A stretch of 64,000 nucleotides of DNA from Alteromonas sp. 5E99-2 (GCF_017368475.1 NZ_JAFNJE010000001.1:1-64000), one strand, 5' to 3'; counted from the first letter of the stretch, positions 20,014 through 30,034 are shown. The notes: a model not told the origin generated them from the letters alone. Made by a program: numbers and translations.

Positions 20014-20745
20014 ATGAAAAAATTGCCATGTATTCTGGGAATCGCATTGAGTAATATTTGCTTAAACACTAATGCGAGCATAGAAAGCGTACTAGAAAGT
20101 GAAACGTCTGTAATTGGTGTACATCAGCTCATTAGTGAAAATCTTTCAAACTATGTGTATGAAACAGTCATAGATTTAAATGGTTTAGAAGAAAATAGAA
20201 ATATCCATGTAGAAACTTCAAGTATCGATCCTAGAATTAGTATTCCCGAATGTCTGGAAGGATTTCGATTCGATGTAAGTGAAAAAGAGATACTAAAAAA
20301 TAATTTTTCTGTTCGCGTAGCCTGTGAAAGCCAAGATTGGTACACCTACACCACAGTTAAAGTTTCTTATACTCAATCAGTAGTGGTTACCAACGGTACG
20401 CTAAGCCCAAATACGGTTTTGACGAAAAGCCACCTAAGAATTGAAGAGATTGATATTTCAAACGTTCATTACACAGGTTACCGAAACATCGAAGAACTTA
20501 TTGGTGCTAAGTTAAAATACCGAGTAAGAGATGGGCAAACAATTAAAACAAAAATGCTTTGTTACGTGTGTGAAGGCGATCGAATTACCATTGCAGCAAG
20601 ACTTGGCGGTATGCAAGTGAAAACAACAGGGATCGCAAAAGAAGACGGCACATTAGGCGAAACTATTGAAGTAATGAACACACGTTCGAAGAAGTCAGTT
20701 TTTGCGCAAGTACACAGTGTGCAAGAAGTAATTGTTAGCCTCTAA
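20014..20745 (+). CDS. flgA: Flagellar P-ring formation chaperone FlgA
   Basis: Periplasmic chaperone for P-ring assembly. An N-terminal signal peptide (about 1-22) is followed by a SAF-like domain and the FlgA signature (SVVVTNGTLSPNTVLTKSHL, then the C-terminal GDRITIAARLGGMQVKTTG). It contains four cysteines in the mature part, two in CYVC. It is divergent from cheV and heads a flgA-flgM-flgN group. Length 243. Confidence 0.92.
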   Translation: MKKLPCILGIALSNICLNTNASIESVLESETSVIGVHQLISENLSNYVYETVIDLNGLEENRNIHVETSSIDPRISIPECLEGFRFDVSEKEILKNNFSVRVACESQDWYTYTTVKVSYTQSVVVTNGTLSPNTVLTKSHLRIEEIDISNVHYTGYRNIEELIGAKLKYRVRDGQTIKTKMLCYVCEGDRITIAARLGGMQVKTTGIAKEDGTLGETIEVMNTRSKKSVFAQVHSVQEVIVSL

Positions 20746-20786
20746 ACCTGTGCTACAATAAATTAGGTTTTTGAGTCAATAAGCAT

Positions 20787-20813
20787 TAAAGATTTTGAAG
20801 CCTCGGCCGATAC
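20787..20813 (+). promoter_or_regulatory. Sigma-28 (FliA) promoter of flgM
   Basis: TAAAGATT (20787-20794), an 11-base spacer and GCCGATAC (20806-20813) match the FliA consensus TAAAGTTT-N11-GCCGATAA nearly perfectly. It lies 35 bases before the flgM ATG, so the anti-sigma factor is made from the promoter class it inhibits. Confidence 0.9.
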
Positions 20814-20848
20814 CCTAATTGAGGAAAGAGAGGAATTAGGTTTTAATT

Positions 20849-21178
20849 ATGTCTATTAACAATGTAAACAACAATGGCTTGCCCAATCAGTCGGCGGTTG
20901 ACAATGCTAGAAGCAATGCACAGCAAGCGCAAAATCAAGCGTCTGCTCAAAGTGCGGCTAGACAAACAGCGCAAGCACCTAGGCAAGACTCAGTATCACT
21001 AACCCAATCTGCGCAGCAATTAAGTCAAGTGCAGAAGAAAGGCGGTGATGCTCCTGTTAATCAGGAAAAAGTCGACCGATTAAAAGCGGCAGTTCAAAGT
21101 GGCGAGTATCAGGTAAATCCAGATACATTAGCATCTAGAATCGCGAGACTTGAATCGCAACTCTTTGGTAGTGAATAA
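20849..21178 (+). CDS. flgM: Anti-sigma-28 factor FlgM
   Basis: Binds FliA (sigma-28) and is exported when the hook is finished. The N-terminal half is Gln/Ala/Asn-rich and probably disordered. The conserved C-terminal part is present (DSVSLTQSAQQL, then VDRLKAAVQSGEYQVNPDTL). Length 109, typical. Strong GAGG-type ribosome site region and a clear sigma-28 promoter upstream. Confidence 0.95.
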   Translation: MSINNVNNNGLPNQSAVDNARSNAQQAQNQASAQSAARQTAQAPRQDSVSLTQSAQQLSQVQKKGGDAPVNQEKVDRLKAAVQSGEYQVNPDTLASRIARLESQLFGSE

Positions 21179-21197
21179 CGAGACGTAGTAGTTGGTA

Positions 21198-21623
21198 ATG
21201 GAAACGGTAGAAGATTTACTCAAAACGCAACATGGTCAACTGACTGAAGTAGTTTCATTACTCAAAGAAGAGCTCGAACTTATTAGTAGACGAGAGCCTG
21301 ATCTTTTATTAGAAGTAGTGCAAAATAAATCTCTATTACTAGACAAAATCCAGCATACAGACACGTTAATTGATAAAGCTTTGAAAGAACGTCCAACCCA
21401 AGATTTGAGCGAACTAGAAGAACGCATTTATCAAGTTGTAAATGATACCTTAGAACAATGCAAAAGATTGACGGCTATTAATCAAAAAGCAGTAGAGCAA
21501 AGTCAATTAAAATTAACTCATCTTCGCCAGCTTATTATGGACATGAGAGCCAGAGAGTCGTTAACTTATGACAAATCTGGAAAGCCTAAGGGCGGAACGC
21601 TAGGCAAAGGCATTAAAGCCTAA
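21198..21623 (+). CDS. flgN: Flagellar export chaperone FlgN
   Basis: Helical chaperone for hook-associated proteins FlgK and FlgL. The sequence is almost entirely alpha-helical and charged, with the FlgN-like stretch LKEELELISRREPDLLLEVV. It begins 19 bases after flgM. The ATG at 21198 is preferred to a TTG two codons earlier. Length 141. Confidence 0.88.
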   Translation: METVEDLLKTQHGQLTEVVSLLKEELELISRREPDLLLEVVQNKSLLLDKIQHTDTLIDKALKERPTQDLSELEERIYQVVNDTLEQCKRLTAINQKAVEQSQLKLTHLRQLIMDMRARESLTYDKSGKPKGGTLGKGIKA

Positions 21624-21646
21624 CCACCACTCCACTCCTCAAGTAG

Positions 21647-22129
21647 TTAGTAGTACACCACGTTTTTTACACGCTGCGGTTTAGCGATAGATATATATAA
21701 GTCTTGTACAACACCCATATCTAACAGCATTTCTGTAACGTATGTGTCTTCTCCCACAGAATACGCTTTTACAACTTCAGCACCTTGAATAACACCATTC
21801 ACAGATGCAGTTAGCTCGCTATTGTTTAAAACTAACGACCCCAAAGTCTGCGTACCATTTAAGTTCTGGCCATAGACTTGCTCAGCCAGCTCTCTGTATG
21901 CATCAAGTTTAGATGCACGCATTGCCATTAGCACCCTTTCTTCATCTGTCGCTCCTGGCTGAGAAGAAATAGGGGCATAACCTATGGCTTTAATTACCGG
22001 GAAGACTTGTGGGAACACAGTTTCATATTCCACTTCCTTATCATAGAAAAGCGAACAGCCGGTCATACTTACACTAATGCTCAGACACATACATTTTATT
22101 ATCTTAGACTTTAAAAAATGTTCTAACAT
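21647..22129 (-). CDS. flgP: Flagellar outer-membrane lipoprotein FlgP
   Basis: LPP20-family lipoprotein needed for flagellar function in Vibrio-type polar flagella, where it forms part of the basal disc around the H/T rings. The signal peptide ends in MTGC, so this Cys is lipidated; the mature part carries the LPP20-like region MRASKLDAYRELAEQVYG. The ATG at 22129 is chosen over one at 22147 because GGAAAGGG lies just upstream of it. A sigma-54 promoter is upstream. FlgO, its usual neighbour, is not in the window. Confidence 0.88.
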   Translation of the reverse strand: MLEHFLKSKIIKCMCLSISVSMTGCSLFYDKEVEYETVFPQVFPVIKAIGYAPISSQPGATDEERVLMAMRASKLDAYRELAEQVYGQNLNGTQTLGSLVLNNSELTASVNGVIQGAEVVKAYSVGEDTYVTEMLLDMGVVQDLYISIAKPQRVKNVVYY

Positions 22130-22172
22130 AACCCTTTCCCATACCAAGGTTTAACATGAATGAATGATTCAA

Positions 22173-22188
22173 TGCGAAACTTGTGCCA
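22173..22188 (-). promoter_or_regulatory. Sigma-54 promoter of flgP
   Basis: On the minus strand TGGCACAAGTTTCGCA has GG and GC separated by 10 bases, with the full TGGCAC -24 element. It lies 44 bases upstream of the flgP ATG. Confidence 0.78.
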
Positions 22189-22278
22189 TACATTTTTATA
22201 ACACAGAAAACTAGGTATTAAATATGCATAGTTCATTACCTAAGTTCGAAAATACACCTAAATGTAGGCCCCAACGCA

Positions 22279-23445
22279 ATGATTTCGCTAAAACACAACA
22301 GAAAACTACTTATTGTTATCAGCATTTGCTGGGGCGCGCTTCTTTTTTCGGGGAAAACTTTTGCCGCTTGGTATCAGGCAGAAGGGCAAGCATTAGTAAA
22401 AAGTGGTGATATCAAAAGCGCTCGTAGAGAAGCTACCAATGAAGCGGTAAGGCAAGCGCTCCTTTTTTCTGGCGCATCGGTTAGTAGCACTCAAACACTA
22501 GTGAACGGACTGATGTCTAATGAAGCCATTCACGTAGATGCATTTGGAGAAGTGAAAAGAGTTGAGAAAGTAAAAGAAAAACGTCAAGACGGAATACTAA
22601 GCGTCACCATACGCGCTGATATTTTTCCTAAAAAATTAACCTGCTCGCAATCAGACCCTATACATTCACTTGTTACGTCAAAATTTCGGGTAAAGCACCC
22701 AGGCCAGTTACTTGCTGGGAATATACAAAGCCTCAATGGCGCGCTATTGCAACATTTTGAACAACTCGTTAAAGAAGAATCTAACGTAATTGATTTAGAA
22801 ACGATCCTTCCTTTTACCCTAGATTGGAAATCCGGAGAAACAATAGAGCATGCGCTAGCACTTGGCCGCCAGCATAATGTTCAGTTGGCTTTATTTGGTG
22901 AAATAGAAGACACCAGTCTTATTACAGAAAAACGCGCTTGGTTTAAAGGCGGGGCTAAAACAAGTCGTCAATTTAGACTTAGAGTAGAACTTGTAGACAC
23001 CATAAATGGCGCTGTCATTCACCAAGCCTATTATACCACCAGTGCAGTATGGCGTTATGGACACCATGAGTCTGTAAACCCTGTTTCGCCTGAGTTTTGG
23101 CAAAGTGAATATGGAGCCGCTATTCACGGCATGCTAATACAATTGGTAACAGATATGGAAGACGTTACTTCGTGCCAACCTTCTACAGGACGAATACTAA
23201 GTGTTGTAAATAACCAAGTGGTAATCAACATGGGTCGTGAACATCATCTTTCTGTAGGAGATGAAGTTACTTTATACCAAAAAAACCAGTTGTTTGATGA
23301 ATTTGGCAGAAAGTATGTTCAATACAATGTGCATCCAGATAAATTACGGGTAGTCAGTGTAAATGTAGATAACGCCATAGTTGAGCCTGAATCAGGAGGG
23401 TTGTTGGGCAACATTCAACCAAATGATTTTGTTACCCGCAAATAG
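22279..23445 (+). CDS. flgT: Flagellar assembly protein FlgT
   Basis: Periplasmic H-ring protein of sodium- or Vibrio-type flagellar motors. A signal peptide ends near TFAAW. The N-terminal domain has WYQAEGQALVKSGDIKSARREA, the characteristic FlgT start; a middle TolB-like region and a C-terminal domain (QPSTGRILSVVNNQVVINMG) follow. Length 388 is normal. Divergent from flgP, with which it cooperates in building the basal disc. Confidence 0.92.
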   Translation: MISLKHNRKLLIVISICWGALLFSGKTFAAWYQAEGQALVKSGDIKSARREATNEAVRQALLFSGASVSSTQTLVNGLMSNEAIHVDAFGEVKRVEKVKEKRQDGILSVTIRADIFPKKLTCSQSDPIHSLVTSKFRVKHPGQLLAGNIQSLNGALLQHFEQLVKEESNVIDLETILPFTLDWKSGETIEHALALGRQHNVQLALFGEIEDTSLITEKRAWFKGGAKTSRQFRLRVELVDTINGAVIHQAYYTTSAVWRYGHHESVNPVSPEFWQSEYGAAIHGMLIQLVTDMEDVTSCQPSTGRILSVVNNQVVINMGREHHLSVGDEVTLYQKNQLFDEFGRKYVQYNVHPDKLRVVSVNVDNAIVEPESGGLLGNIQPNDFVTRK

Positions 23446-23485
23446 ATCTTTTTATCAGCGTCACCTTCATTATAATAAAGGTGAC

Positions 23486-23561
23486 GTCCCCATAGTTTAA
23501 CTGGATAAAACAAGAGCCTCCTAAGCTTTAGATCTGCGTTCGAGTCGCGGTGGGGACGCCA
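23486..23561 (+). tRNA. tRNA-Arg (anticodon CCU)
   Basis: Cloverleaf folded by hand: acceptor GTCCCCA with TGGGGAC, D stem GTTT/AAAC, anticodon stem AGAGC/GCTTT with loop CTCCTAA (anticodon CCT, reads AGG), T stem CTGCG/CGCGG with loop TTCGAGT, discriminator G and encoded CCA at 23559-23561. It lies alone between flgT and smrA. Confidence 0.95.
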
Positions 23562-23581
23562 AAATTCAGGAGCAACATACA

Positions 23582-24163
23582 ATGTCTGAATATGACAACG
23601 AAGAAATATCGTTTTTTGAAGTGATGGGAGATGAAGTAAAGCCTCTAGCTCAAGACAAGATCATCGCTCATGATGCCAAACGACTGCTCGCAGACAAACA
23701 GCGCGTCGCTGCACGATTTGAAGAAAAACAAAAGCTCACCGTTCCTCTTTCTATGAATGCCGTTATACCAATCGAGCCTGAAGGTTACTTAGCCTATAAA
23801 CAAGCAGGTATCCAAGATGGTGTTTATAAAAATCTTAGGCTAGGAAAATACGCCATTGATAACCAAATCAATTTATCTGGGCTTACATTAACAGATTCAG
23901 CACTTTCTATTTATAACGGAATACTTCAAAGTCACAAAAAAGGCGACAGGGCGTTAGTAATAAAGCACGGGAAAGGGCTAGACAGTAAACCATTCCCAGG
24001 CTTAAAGAAAAGCTATGTGAACCACTGGTTGCGGCAAATGCGAGAAGTTATTGCATTCCACACTGCTCAGCCTATGCATGGAGGATTAGGCTCAACCTAT
24101 GTTTTATTAAAAAAACATCCAGATCAGAAACTGATAAATAGAGAAAAAAATAGAAGACGTTAA
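23582..24163 (+). CDS. smrA: Smr-domain DNA endonuclease SmrA
   Basis: A small MutS-related domain protein. The C-terminal Smr domain (about 95-185) shows the HGKG motif (VIKHGKGLD) and the terminal GGLGSTYVLLKK strand. The usual DLHG motif reads NLSG, a divergence at a position often implicated in nuclease activity. The N-terminal 90 residues carry the SmrA-specific region (SFFEVMGDEVKPL). Length 193 matches SmrA. It begins 20 bases after the tRNA. Nicking activity is known for relatives and not shown for this one. Confidence 0.88.
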   Translation: MSEYDNEEISFFEVMGDEVKPLAQDKIIAHDAKRLLADKQRVAARFEEKQKLTVPLSMNAVIPIEPEGYLAYKQAGIQDGVYKNLRLGKYAIDNQINLSGLTLTDSALSIYNGILQSHKKGDRALVIKHGKGLDSKPFPGLKKSYVNHWLRQMREVIAFHTAQPMHGGLGSTYVLLKKHPDQKLINREKNRRR

Positions 24164-24166
24164 ATT

Positions 24167-24194
24167 AAAAAAACCGCCTAAAGGCGGTTTTTTT
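24167..24194. terminator. Bidirectional terminator after smrA
   Basis: Stem CCGCC/GGCGG with a TAAA loop flanked by seven A on the left and seven T on the right. It can end smrA and also the small minus-strand gene whose stop lies within it. Confidence 0.88.
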
Positions 24195-24327
24195 AATTCT
24201 CGTTTATAGAGGCCTGTGTTTCCTGTGGCGACGAACTTGCTGAGCTACTAAATACAGCAGTAACAAACATAAGCACAACGGCAACAGCTACACCGGCTAA
24301 TCCAAAACCTTTTGAAGAACGATTCAT
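24193..24327 (-). CDS. Small single-pass membrane protein, hypothetical
   Basis: A 44-codon frame starting ATG (24327) with AAGAGA about 8 bases upstream and ending TAA inside the terminator. The product has a basic N-terminus (MNRSSKGFG), one hydrophobic helix (residues about 10-27, Val/Ala-rich) and a short Ser/Gln-rich polar tail. This is the layout of bacterial small membrane proteins. It lies between smrA and purL. I do not recognise the family. Confidence 0.5.
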   Translation of the reverse strand: MNRSSKGFGLAGVAVAVVLMFVTAVFSSSASSSPQETQASINEN

Positions 24328-24479
24328 ATTCGTCTCTTTTTATTACTTAGTTACGTCTAAATCCTTGCTCGCGCAGCACTTTCTTGTGCGATTACAACAA
24401 TAGTAAAGCTAACGGTAAATAACAAGTATAAATTCATATTTTTGACACAAATATGTCAATTTAACGACAAAAGGCTATG

Positions 24480-27400
24480 TTAACCCACAAATCTTCGTGC
24501 ATTTCGGAACATTCTCATCCATGGACCATCTTCAGACCACGAGTCATCACGCCATGAATTAGACACGGCTCTAAAAACCCTTTCAGGGTGAGGCATCATT
24601 ATCGTACAGCGTCCATCCATAGAAGTAAGACCTGTTATTCCATTTGGAGAACCATTCGGGTTCGCAGGATAATGCTCTGTGACTTTCCCGTAATTATCAA
24701 TATAGCGCATAGCGACTTGATTATTAGCCTCAACATGACGCTGGGTGTTTTCTGCAAATGCAGCGTGCCCTTCGCCATGAGACACTGCAATGGGCATACG
24801 CGACCCTGCCATTCCCGCTAATAATACTGACGGAGATTCCGTTACTTCAACCATGGCAACTCGAGCTTCAAAACGCTCAGATTGATTTGTTACAAACTTA
24901 GGCCAATGTTCAGTACCCGGAATAAGCGAACTTAAGGTTGATAACATTTGACAACCATTACACACACCTAATGAAAAGGTGTCTGAACGTTCAAAAAACG
25001 CTGCAAACCTTGCTCGTGCATCGTCATTAAACAAGATGGATTTAGCCCAACCTTCACCTGCTCCTAACACATCACCGTAGGAGAAACCGCCGCAGGCTGC
25101 CAAACCTTGCATATCCTCTAGGTTTTCTTTGCCAGAAATCACATCACTCATATGAACGTCTACAGGAGTGAATCCAGCACGATGGAACGCAGCTGCCATT
25201 TCACTATGGGAGTTAACCCCTTGCTCTCGTAATATTGCAATTTTAGGTCGAACACCTGTGGCAATAAACGGCGCTGAAATATCTTCATTAATGTCGTAAG
25301 TCAATGAGGCATGTAAGCCAGGGTTGGCTGAGTCTTTTTTCCCTTCGTGTTCTTGCTCGGCACACTCTGGGTTATCTCGAAGCTTTTGCATGTTGTACGT
25401 GGTGTGAGCCCACTCTAAACGCAATTCAGTTCTGCTATAAGAAAGAAGCGATTGATTATTTGCCGTGACTGAAATTCTGTCATCACCGGACAACCCACCA
25501 ATATTATGTACACCTGTGATGCCATTTTCCATAAAGGCTTGCACAACACTGTCTACATCGCTATTAGCGACTTGTAACACTGCACCTAACTCTTCGGTGA
25601 ATAGCACTTCCAGCGAGCTCGATTGCCCCACCAGACTAGAAATATCGATATTAAGACCGGTTTTACCTGCAAAGGCCATTTCACATAGCGTAGTAAACAA
25701 ACCACCGTCAGATCGGTCGTGATACGCAATGACCTTGTTGCCGTTCAGCAAGGCTTGGCAACTTGAATGGAAGCCGCGAAGTAATTCAGGGGAATCCACA
25801 TCTGGCGTTGTGTCACCTAGTTGGTTATACACTTGTGCAAGACAACTTCCCCCCATTCGATTCTGCCCTTGGCCTAAATCCACCAATAGCAAACTGGTTT
25901 CTGCTGATTCAGTGCGCAGTTGTGGCGTTACTGTTTTGCGTATATCGGATACAGGAGCAAAACCAGTAATAATCAATGATACCGGTGAGGTAATCGACTT
26001 ATCTTCGCCCTCATCTTCCCATTTGGTTTTCATTGACATCGAATCTTTACCAACCGGAATGGTCAAGCCCAGCGCAGGACATAACTCTTCCCCAACCGCT
26101 TTTACTGCATCATATAGCGCAGCATCTTGACCATCTTGACCCGCTGCCGCCATCCAATTCGCAGACAGTTTAATTTTGGTCAAAGGCCCGACATTTGCGG
26201 CATTAATATTTGTTAGCATTTCACCCACAGCCATACGAGCAGAGGCGGCAGGATTCAAAATTGCAATAGGCGTACGTTCACCCATAGACATGGCTTCACC
26301 GGCATACGTATCAAATGCAGCAGCAGTCACTGCGACATCGGCCACTGGCACTTGCCAAGGGCCAACCATTTGATCGCGGCTAACTAAACCTGTAACTGAC
26401 CTATCACCAATAGTAATTAAGAAGGTTTTTTCACCTACTGTAGGCAAGCGAAGTACGCGTTTTACTGCTTCTTCTAATGCAATTTCTGAGGTGTCAAAAC
26501 TCTCTGCTGAAGGAGTTGTTCTAACAACAGAGCGGTGCATCTTAGGCGGTTTACCCAGTAATACATCTAGCGGCATATCAATTGGAGTATTGTCGAATTG
26601 GCTATCATTGAGCGTTAAATGCTGCTCTTCTGTCGCTTCACCTACAACGGCAAAAGGCGCTCGCTCTCGCTGACATATAGCTTCAAATACAGCCAAATTT
26701 TCTGGTGCGACCGACATAACATAACGTTCTTGTGATTCATTACACCAAATTTCTAACGGTGTCATACCGGGTTCGTCAGACAGTACATTACGTAATTCAA
26801 ATTTACCGCCACGCCCACCATCGTTAACTAATTCAGGTAACGCATTTGATAGACCACCTGCACCAACATCATGAATAAACTGTATAGGATTATCGTCGCC
26901 TAACTGCCAACAGGCATCGATTACTTCTTGGCAACGACGCTCCATTTCAGGATTTTCTCGCTGAACTGAAGCAAAATCTAAATCTTCCGAAGACTGACCC
27001 GACGCCACTGACGACGCTGCGCCACCGCCCAGTCCAATATTCATTGCAGGGCCGCCGAGGACAACAAGCTTAGCCCCAACGGTTATTTCACCTTTTTCTA
27101 CGTGATCACGGCGAATATTACCTAAACCACCGGCTAGCATTATCGGTTTGTGATAACCGTAACGCTGCCCGTTTTCGCCCACTCCATCTTGTTCGAATGT
27201 TCTGAAGTAACCTAATAGATTTGGTCGTCCAAACTCATTGTTAAAGGCTGCGCCACCTAAAGGTCCGTCGATCATAATGTCAAACGCGCTTACAATACGT
27301 GATGGCTTGCCATATTCAGCTTCCCAAGGGTGAGACGCATTGGGTATTTGCAAATTCGAAACACTAAAACCAACAAGTCCAGCTTTTGGTTTTGATCCGC

Positions 27401-28379
27401 GCCCTGTTGCACCTTCGTCACGAATTTCACCACCAGAGCCTGTAGCCGCACCTGGGTATGGAGAAATCGCAGTGGGGTGATTATGGGTTTCAACTTTCAT
27501 CAAAATATCGATGTGTTGAGGCGCATAGTCATATTCTTTGGTGTCAGCATTGGGGTAAAAACGACCGGCAAATGCACCTTCCATTACCGCAGCATTATCG
27601 CTGTAGGCCGACAAAACGTGGTCTGGCGTAGTTTCAAAGGTGTTTTTGATCATCTTAAACAAAGACTTTTCTTGCACTTGTTGATCTATATCCCAACTCG
27701 CATTAAAAATCTTATGTCGGCAATGCTCAGAGTTTGCCTGTGCAAACATATACAATTCGATATCGTTAGGATTGCGTCCTAAACGTTCAAAACTTGTCGT
27801 TAAATAATCCACTTCATCATCAGCTAGAGCAAGACCCAAGGCTTCATTAGCTTGAGCTAAGGCTAGTTTACCGCGATTTAAAATATCAACTGACTGGAAA
27901 CTATCTGGAGCTTGAGAAGTAAAGAGAACCGCTGCATCATCAATGTCATCAAACACTTGCTCTGTCATTCGATCATGAATGGCATTTTTCAGCGTTGCCA
28001 TTTGGGTGGCACTTAACTCGCCTTCTACATCAAGAGTAAACAAACTCCCTCTTTCTATGCGCTTAACCCCATCTAAACCACAATTATGTGCGATATCAGT
28101 GGCTTTTGATGACCAAGGAGAAACCGTTCCTGCTCTGGGGGTGACGAAATAAGAAATGCTTCCTTGTTTTTGTTCTTTTTTTGCTGTGCCGTAAGTGAGT
28201 AATTTCTCAAGTACAGTGGCATCTTGATGTGAAAGTGCGTCAATTTCTGGCACTAATTCAACTAAATGTACATATTCTGTGTGAATCGCTTTCACTATGA
28301 TGGTATCTTGACCCAGTTTAGCGATAAGCTTAGCAATACGAAACTCAGAGAGCGCAGAAGCGCCACGAACAACCAACAT
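24480..28379 (-). CDS. purL: Phosphoribosylformylglycinamidine synthase
   Basis: Fourth step of purine synthesis: converts FGAR to FGAM with ATP and glutamine. This is the large single-chain form (1299 residues, E. coli 1295). The N-terminal domain begins [17 protein letters not shown]. Two AIR-synthase-like halves follow, with [10 protein letters not shown] and GGGAASS. The C-terminal class I glutaminase has nucleophile Cys in [10 protein letters not shown] and the catalytic His/Glu in [10 protein letters not shown]. It is divergent from mltF with only 53 bases between the two ATG codons, so their promoters overlap. Confidence 0.98.
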   Translation of the reverse strand: MLVVRGASALSEFRIAKLIAKLGQDTIIVKAIHTEYVHLVELVPEIDALSHQDATVLEKLLTYGTAKKEQKQGSISYFVTPRAGTVSPWSSKATDIAHNCGLDGVKRIERGSLFTLDVEGELSATQMATLKNAIHDRMTEQVFDDIDDAAVLFTSQAPDSFQSVDILNRGKLALAQANEALGLALADDEVDYLTTSFERLGRNPNDIELYMFAQANSEHCRHKIFNASWDIDQQVQEKSLFKMIKNTFETTPDHVLSAYSDNAAVMEGAFAGRFYPNADTKEYDYAPQHIDILMKVETHNHPTAISPYPGAATGSGGEIRDEGATGRGSKPKAGLVGFSVSNLQIPNASHPWEAEYGKPSRIVSAFDIMIDGPLGGAAFNNEFGRPNLLGYFRTFEQDGVGENGQRYGYHKPIMLAGGLGNIRRDHVEKGEITVGAKLVVLGGPAMNIGLGGGAASSVASGQSSEDLDFASVQRENPEMERRCQEVIDACWQLGDDNPIQFIHDVGAGGLSNALPELVNDGGRGGKFELRNVLSDEPGMTPLEIWCNESQERYVMSVAPENLAVFEAICQRERAPFAVVGEATEEQHLTLNDSQFDNTPIDMPLDVLLGKPPKMHRSVVRTTPSAESFDTSEIALEEAVKRVLRLPTVGEKTFLITIGDRSVTGLVSRDQMVGPWQVPVADVAVTAAAFDTYAGEAMSMGERTPIAILNPAASARMAVGEMLTNINAANVGPLTKIKLSANWMAAAGQDGQDAALYDAVKAVGEELCPALGLTIPVGKDSMSMKTKWEDEGEDKSITSPVSLIITGFAPVSDIRKTVTPQLRTESAETSLLLVDLGQGQNRMGGSCLAQVYNQLGDTTPDVDSPELLRGFHSSCQALLNGNKVIAYHDRSDGGLFTTLCEMAFAGKTGLNIDISSLVGQSSSLEVLFTEELGAVLQVANSDVDSVVQAFMENGITGVHNIGGLSGDDRISVTANNQSLLSYSRTELRLEWAHTTYNMQKLRDNPECAEQEHEGKKDSANPGLHASLTYDINEDISAPFIATGVRPKIAILREQGVNSHSEMAAAFHRAGFTPVDVHMSDVISGKENLEDMQGLAACGGFSYGDVLGAGEGWAKSILFNDDARARFAAFFERSDTFSLGVCNGCQMLSTLSSLIPGTEHWPKFVTNQSERFEARVAMVEVTESPSVLLAGMAGSRMPIAVSHGEGHAAFAENTQRHVEANNQVAMRYIDNYGKVTEHYPANPNGSPNGITGLTSMDGRCTIMMPHPERVFRAVSNSWRDDSWSEDGPWMRMFRNARRFVG

Positions 28380-28432
28380 AGATGGATTCCTGAAATAAGC
28401 GTGTTTTGAACGGGCGCATTATAGAGCAAAAC

Positions 28433-29806
28433 ATGAAACTAAGTCACCCATACAAAGCGCTTCTTTGCATTTTCTTTTGCCTGATTTTTTTTGGCTGTAA
28501 GGAAGATGATAGAAGACAAGACGATACGTCAGTATCAATGTTTAAAAACGACCGTATCCGGGTTGGAACTGTGTACGGGCGTCAAACTTATTATATTGGT
28601 CCCAATGGCCCCACAGGTTTTGAATTTGAACTTGCAAAAGGGTTCGCTCAATACCTTGATGTTGAATTAGAAATCTTACCTTTTTTTAGTTTTGACGAAC
28701 TTGCCACTCAACTGAATGACGGTAAATTAGACATTATTGCATCTGGCAACGCTTATTCAAAAGAACAAGTTAATAGTGGCCTTTTTCGATTTGGCCCTCA
28801 ATATCAAACCATTAGTCATGAACTCGTCTATTTGCAGGGCCAGCCTAGACCAAGAAATGTATCCGATTTAAACGCGCCAGTCACAGTTGTTGAGGGTAGC
28901 TATAAGGCCGCTAGCCTACAAGCATTGAGCGAAGACAATATTGCCCCTAATATCGATTTAGTCAACGACCAAGATTCAGAAGAACTACTAGTCGCGTTAG
29001 CAAATGGTCAACTTTCCTATTCGGTTGCCAATTCAAACGAGCTCAGTATTGTTCGTCGACGTTATCCAGAAATCAGCATTGGCTTTACGTTAAAAGACGC
29101 ATTACCCGTGGCTTGGCAGTTGTCGCAAGAAGGTGATGATACCTTGCAAGGTTTGCTTTTCGCTTACATGGCTGAAATAAGGGCCAACGGTGTAATGGCG
29201 AGACTTGAAGACAGGTATTTTGGCCATGTTAAAGACTTTGACTTTGTCGACACAAAGGCCTTTATTAAAGCCGTCGAAACCACACTTCCTCAATATGAAA
29301 GCATGTTTAAAGAAAATAACAGTGATATTGATTGGCGATTTTTAGCGGCTTTAAGTTACCAAGAATCCCATTGGGACCCAAAAGCGACGTCTCGCACGGG
29401 TGTCAGAGGAATGATGATGCTCACTCGCGATACAGCAAAAGATTGGGGGGTTGAATCTCGGCTTGATCCGAAACAAAGCATTTCTGGTGGTGCGCGCTAT
29501 TTCTCAAGCTTGTCGAGTCGGATCCCTGCTCGTATTCAAAGCCCCGACAGAATTTGGATGGCACTCGCTGCTTACAACATAGGTTTAGGGCATTTAGAAG
29601 ATGCAAGAGTGATGACTCAGCGTCAAGGTGGTAACCCAGATATTTGGATTGACGTAAAACAACGCTTACCTTTGTTACAGCAAAAACGTTACTACAGCGC
29701 AACTCGGTATGGTTACGCTAGGGGCAATGAAGCATTGAGCTTTGTAGAAAACATAAGACGGTATTACGATACTTTAGTGTGGTTAGACGAACACCCTGAC
29801 AGTTAA
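28433..29806 (+). CDS. mltF: Membrane-bound lytic murein transglycosylase F
   Basis: Cleaves the glycan strands of peptidoglycan to give 1,6-anhydromuropeptides at the outer membrane. The signal peptide ends with lipobox FFGC. A periplasmic-binding-like domain (SBP family 3, about 45-265) is followed by the SLT domain with the catalytic Glu in YQESHWDPKA and the GVRGMMMLT and AAYNIGLGH motifs. I take the ATG at 28433; an upstream TTG at 28406 would add nine residues before the signal peptide. purL-mltF-tadA is a conserved order. Confidence 0.95.
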   Translation: MKLSHPYKALLCIFFCLIFFGCKEDDRRQDDTSVSMFKNDRIRVGTVYGRQTYYIGPNGPTGFEFELAKGFAQYLDVELEILPFFSFDELATQLNDGKLDIIASGNAYSKEQVNSGLFRFGPQYQTISHELVYLQGQPRPRNVSDLNAPVTVVEGSYKAASLQALSEDNIAPNIDLVNDQDSEELLVALANGQLSYSVANSNELSIVRRRYPEISIGFTLKDALPVAWQLSQEGDDTLQGLLFAYMAEIRANGVMARLEDRYFGHVKDFDFVDTKAFIKAVETTLPQYESMFKENNSDIDWRFLAALSYQESHWDPKATSRTGVRGMMMLTRDTAKDWGVESRLDPKQSISGGARYFSSLSSRIPARIQSPDRIWMALAAYNIGLGHLEDARVMTQRQGGNPDIWIDVKQRLPLLQQKRYYSATRYGYARGNEALSFVENIRRYYDTLVWLDEHPDS

Positions 29807-29911
29807 TTGACCTTAAAATGCAATTTAACTGTAATAAAACGGTCTTATTTATAAGGTTAACTATGCGAAATCAAGTAACCAAGCGGTTATTTAAAAAATA
29901 GGAAAACAACA

Positions 29912-30028
29912 TTGAGAAATAATACAAGACGTAGAGTGTTACTAAAGCGCTTACATCAAAGGGTGTTACAGAGAAGAAAACAACACCAATACACTGAATC
30001 TGAGCTTGCTCAACTTCCATCAAGTTGA
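29912..30028 (+). CDS. Small highly basic protein, hypothetical
   Basis: A 38-codon frame with a TTG start at 29912, preceded by AGGAAA at a good distance. The predicted product is strongly basic in its first 25 residues (RRRVLLKRLHQRVLQRRK) and ends in an acidic amphipathic segment (ESELAQL). The stop codon lies within the hairpin of an intrinsic terminator, so the frame would form the end of a short transcript. A 13-codon ATG frame (29863-29904) precedes it and might be a leader. I do not recognise it. Confidence 0.42.
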   Translation: MRNNTRRRVLLKRLHQRVLQRRKQHQYTESELAQLPSS

Positions 30029-30034
30029 GCTTTT
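30008..30034 (+). terminator. Intrinsic terminator upstream of the tadA stop
   Basis: Stem GCTCAACTT (30008-30016) with AAGTTGAGC (30022-30030), loop CCATC, then TTTT. It ends plus-strand transcripts from mltF or the small basic frame and overlaps the tadA stop by two bases. Confidence 0.75.

Noticed and set aside
22224-22409. 61-codon plus frame overlapping the start of flgT
   Set aside because: It has no family features and flgT in another frame has a clear signal peptide and conserved start.
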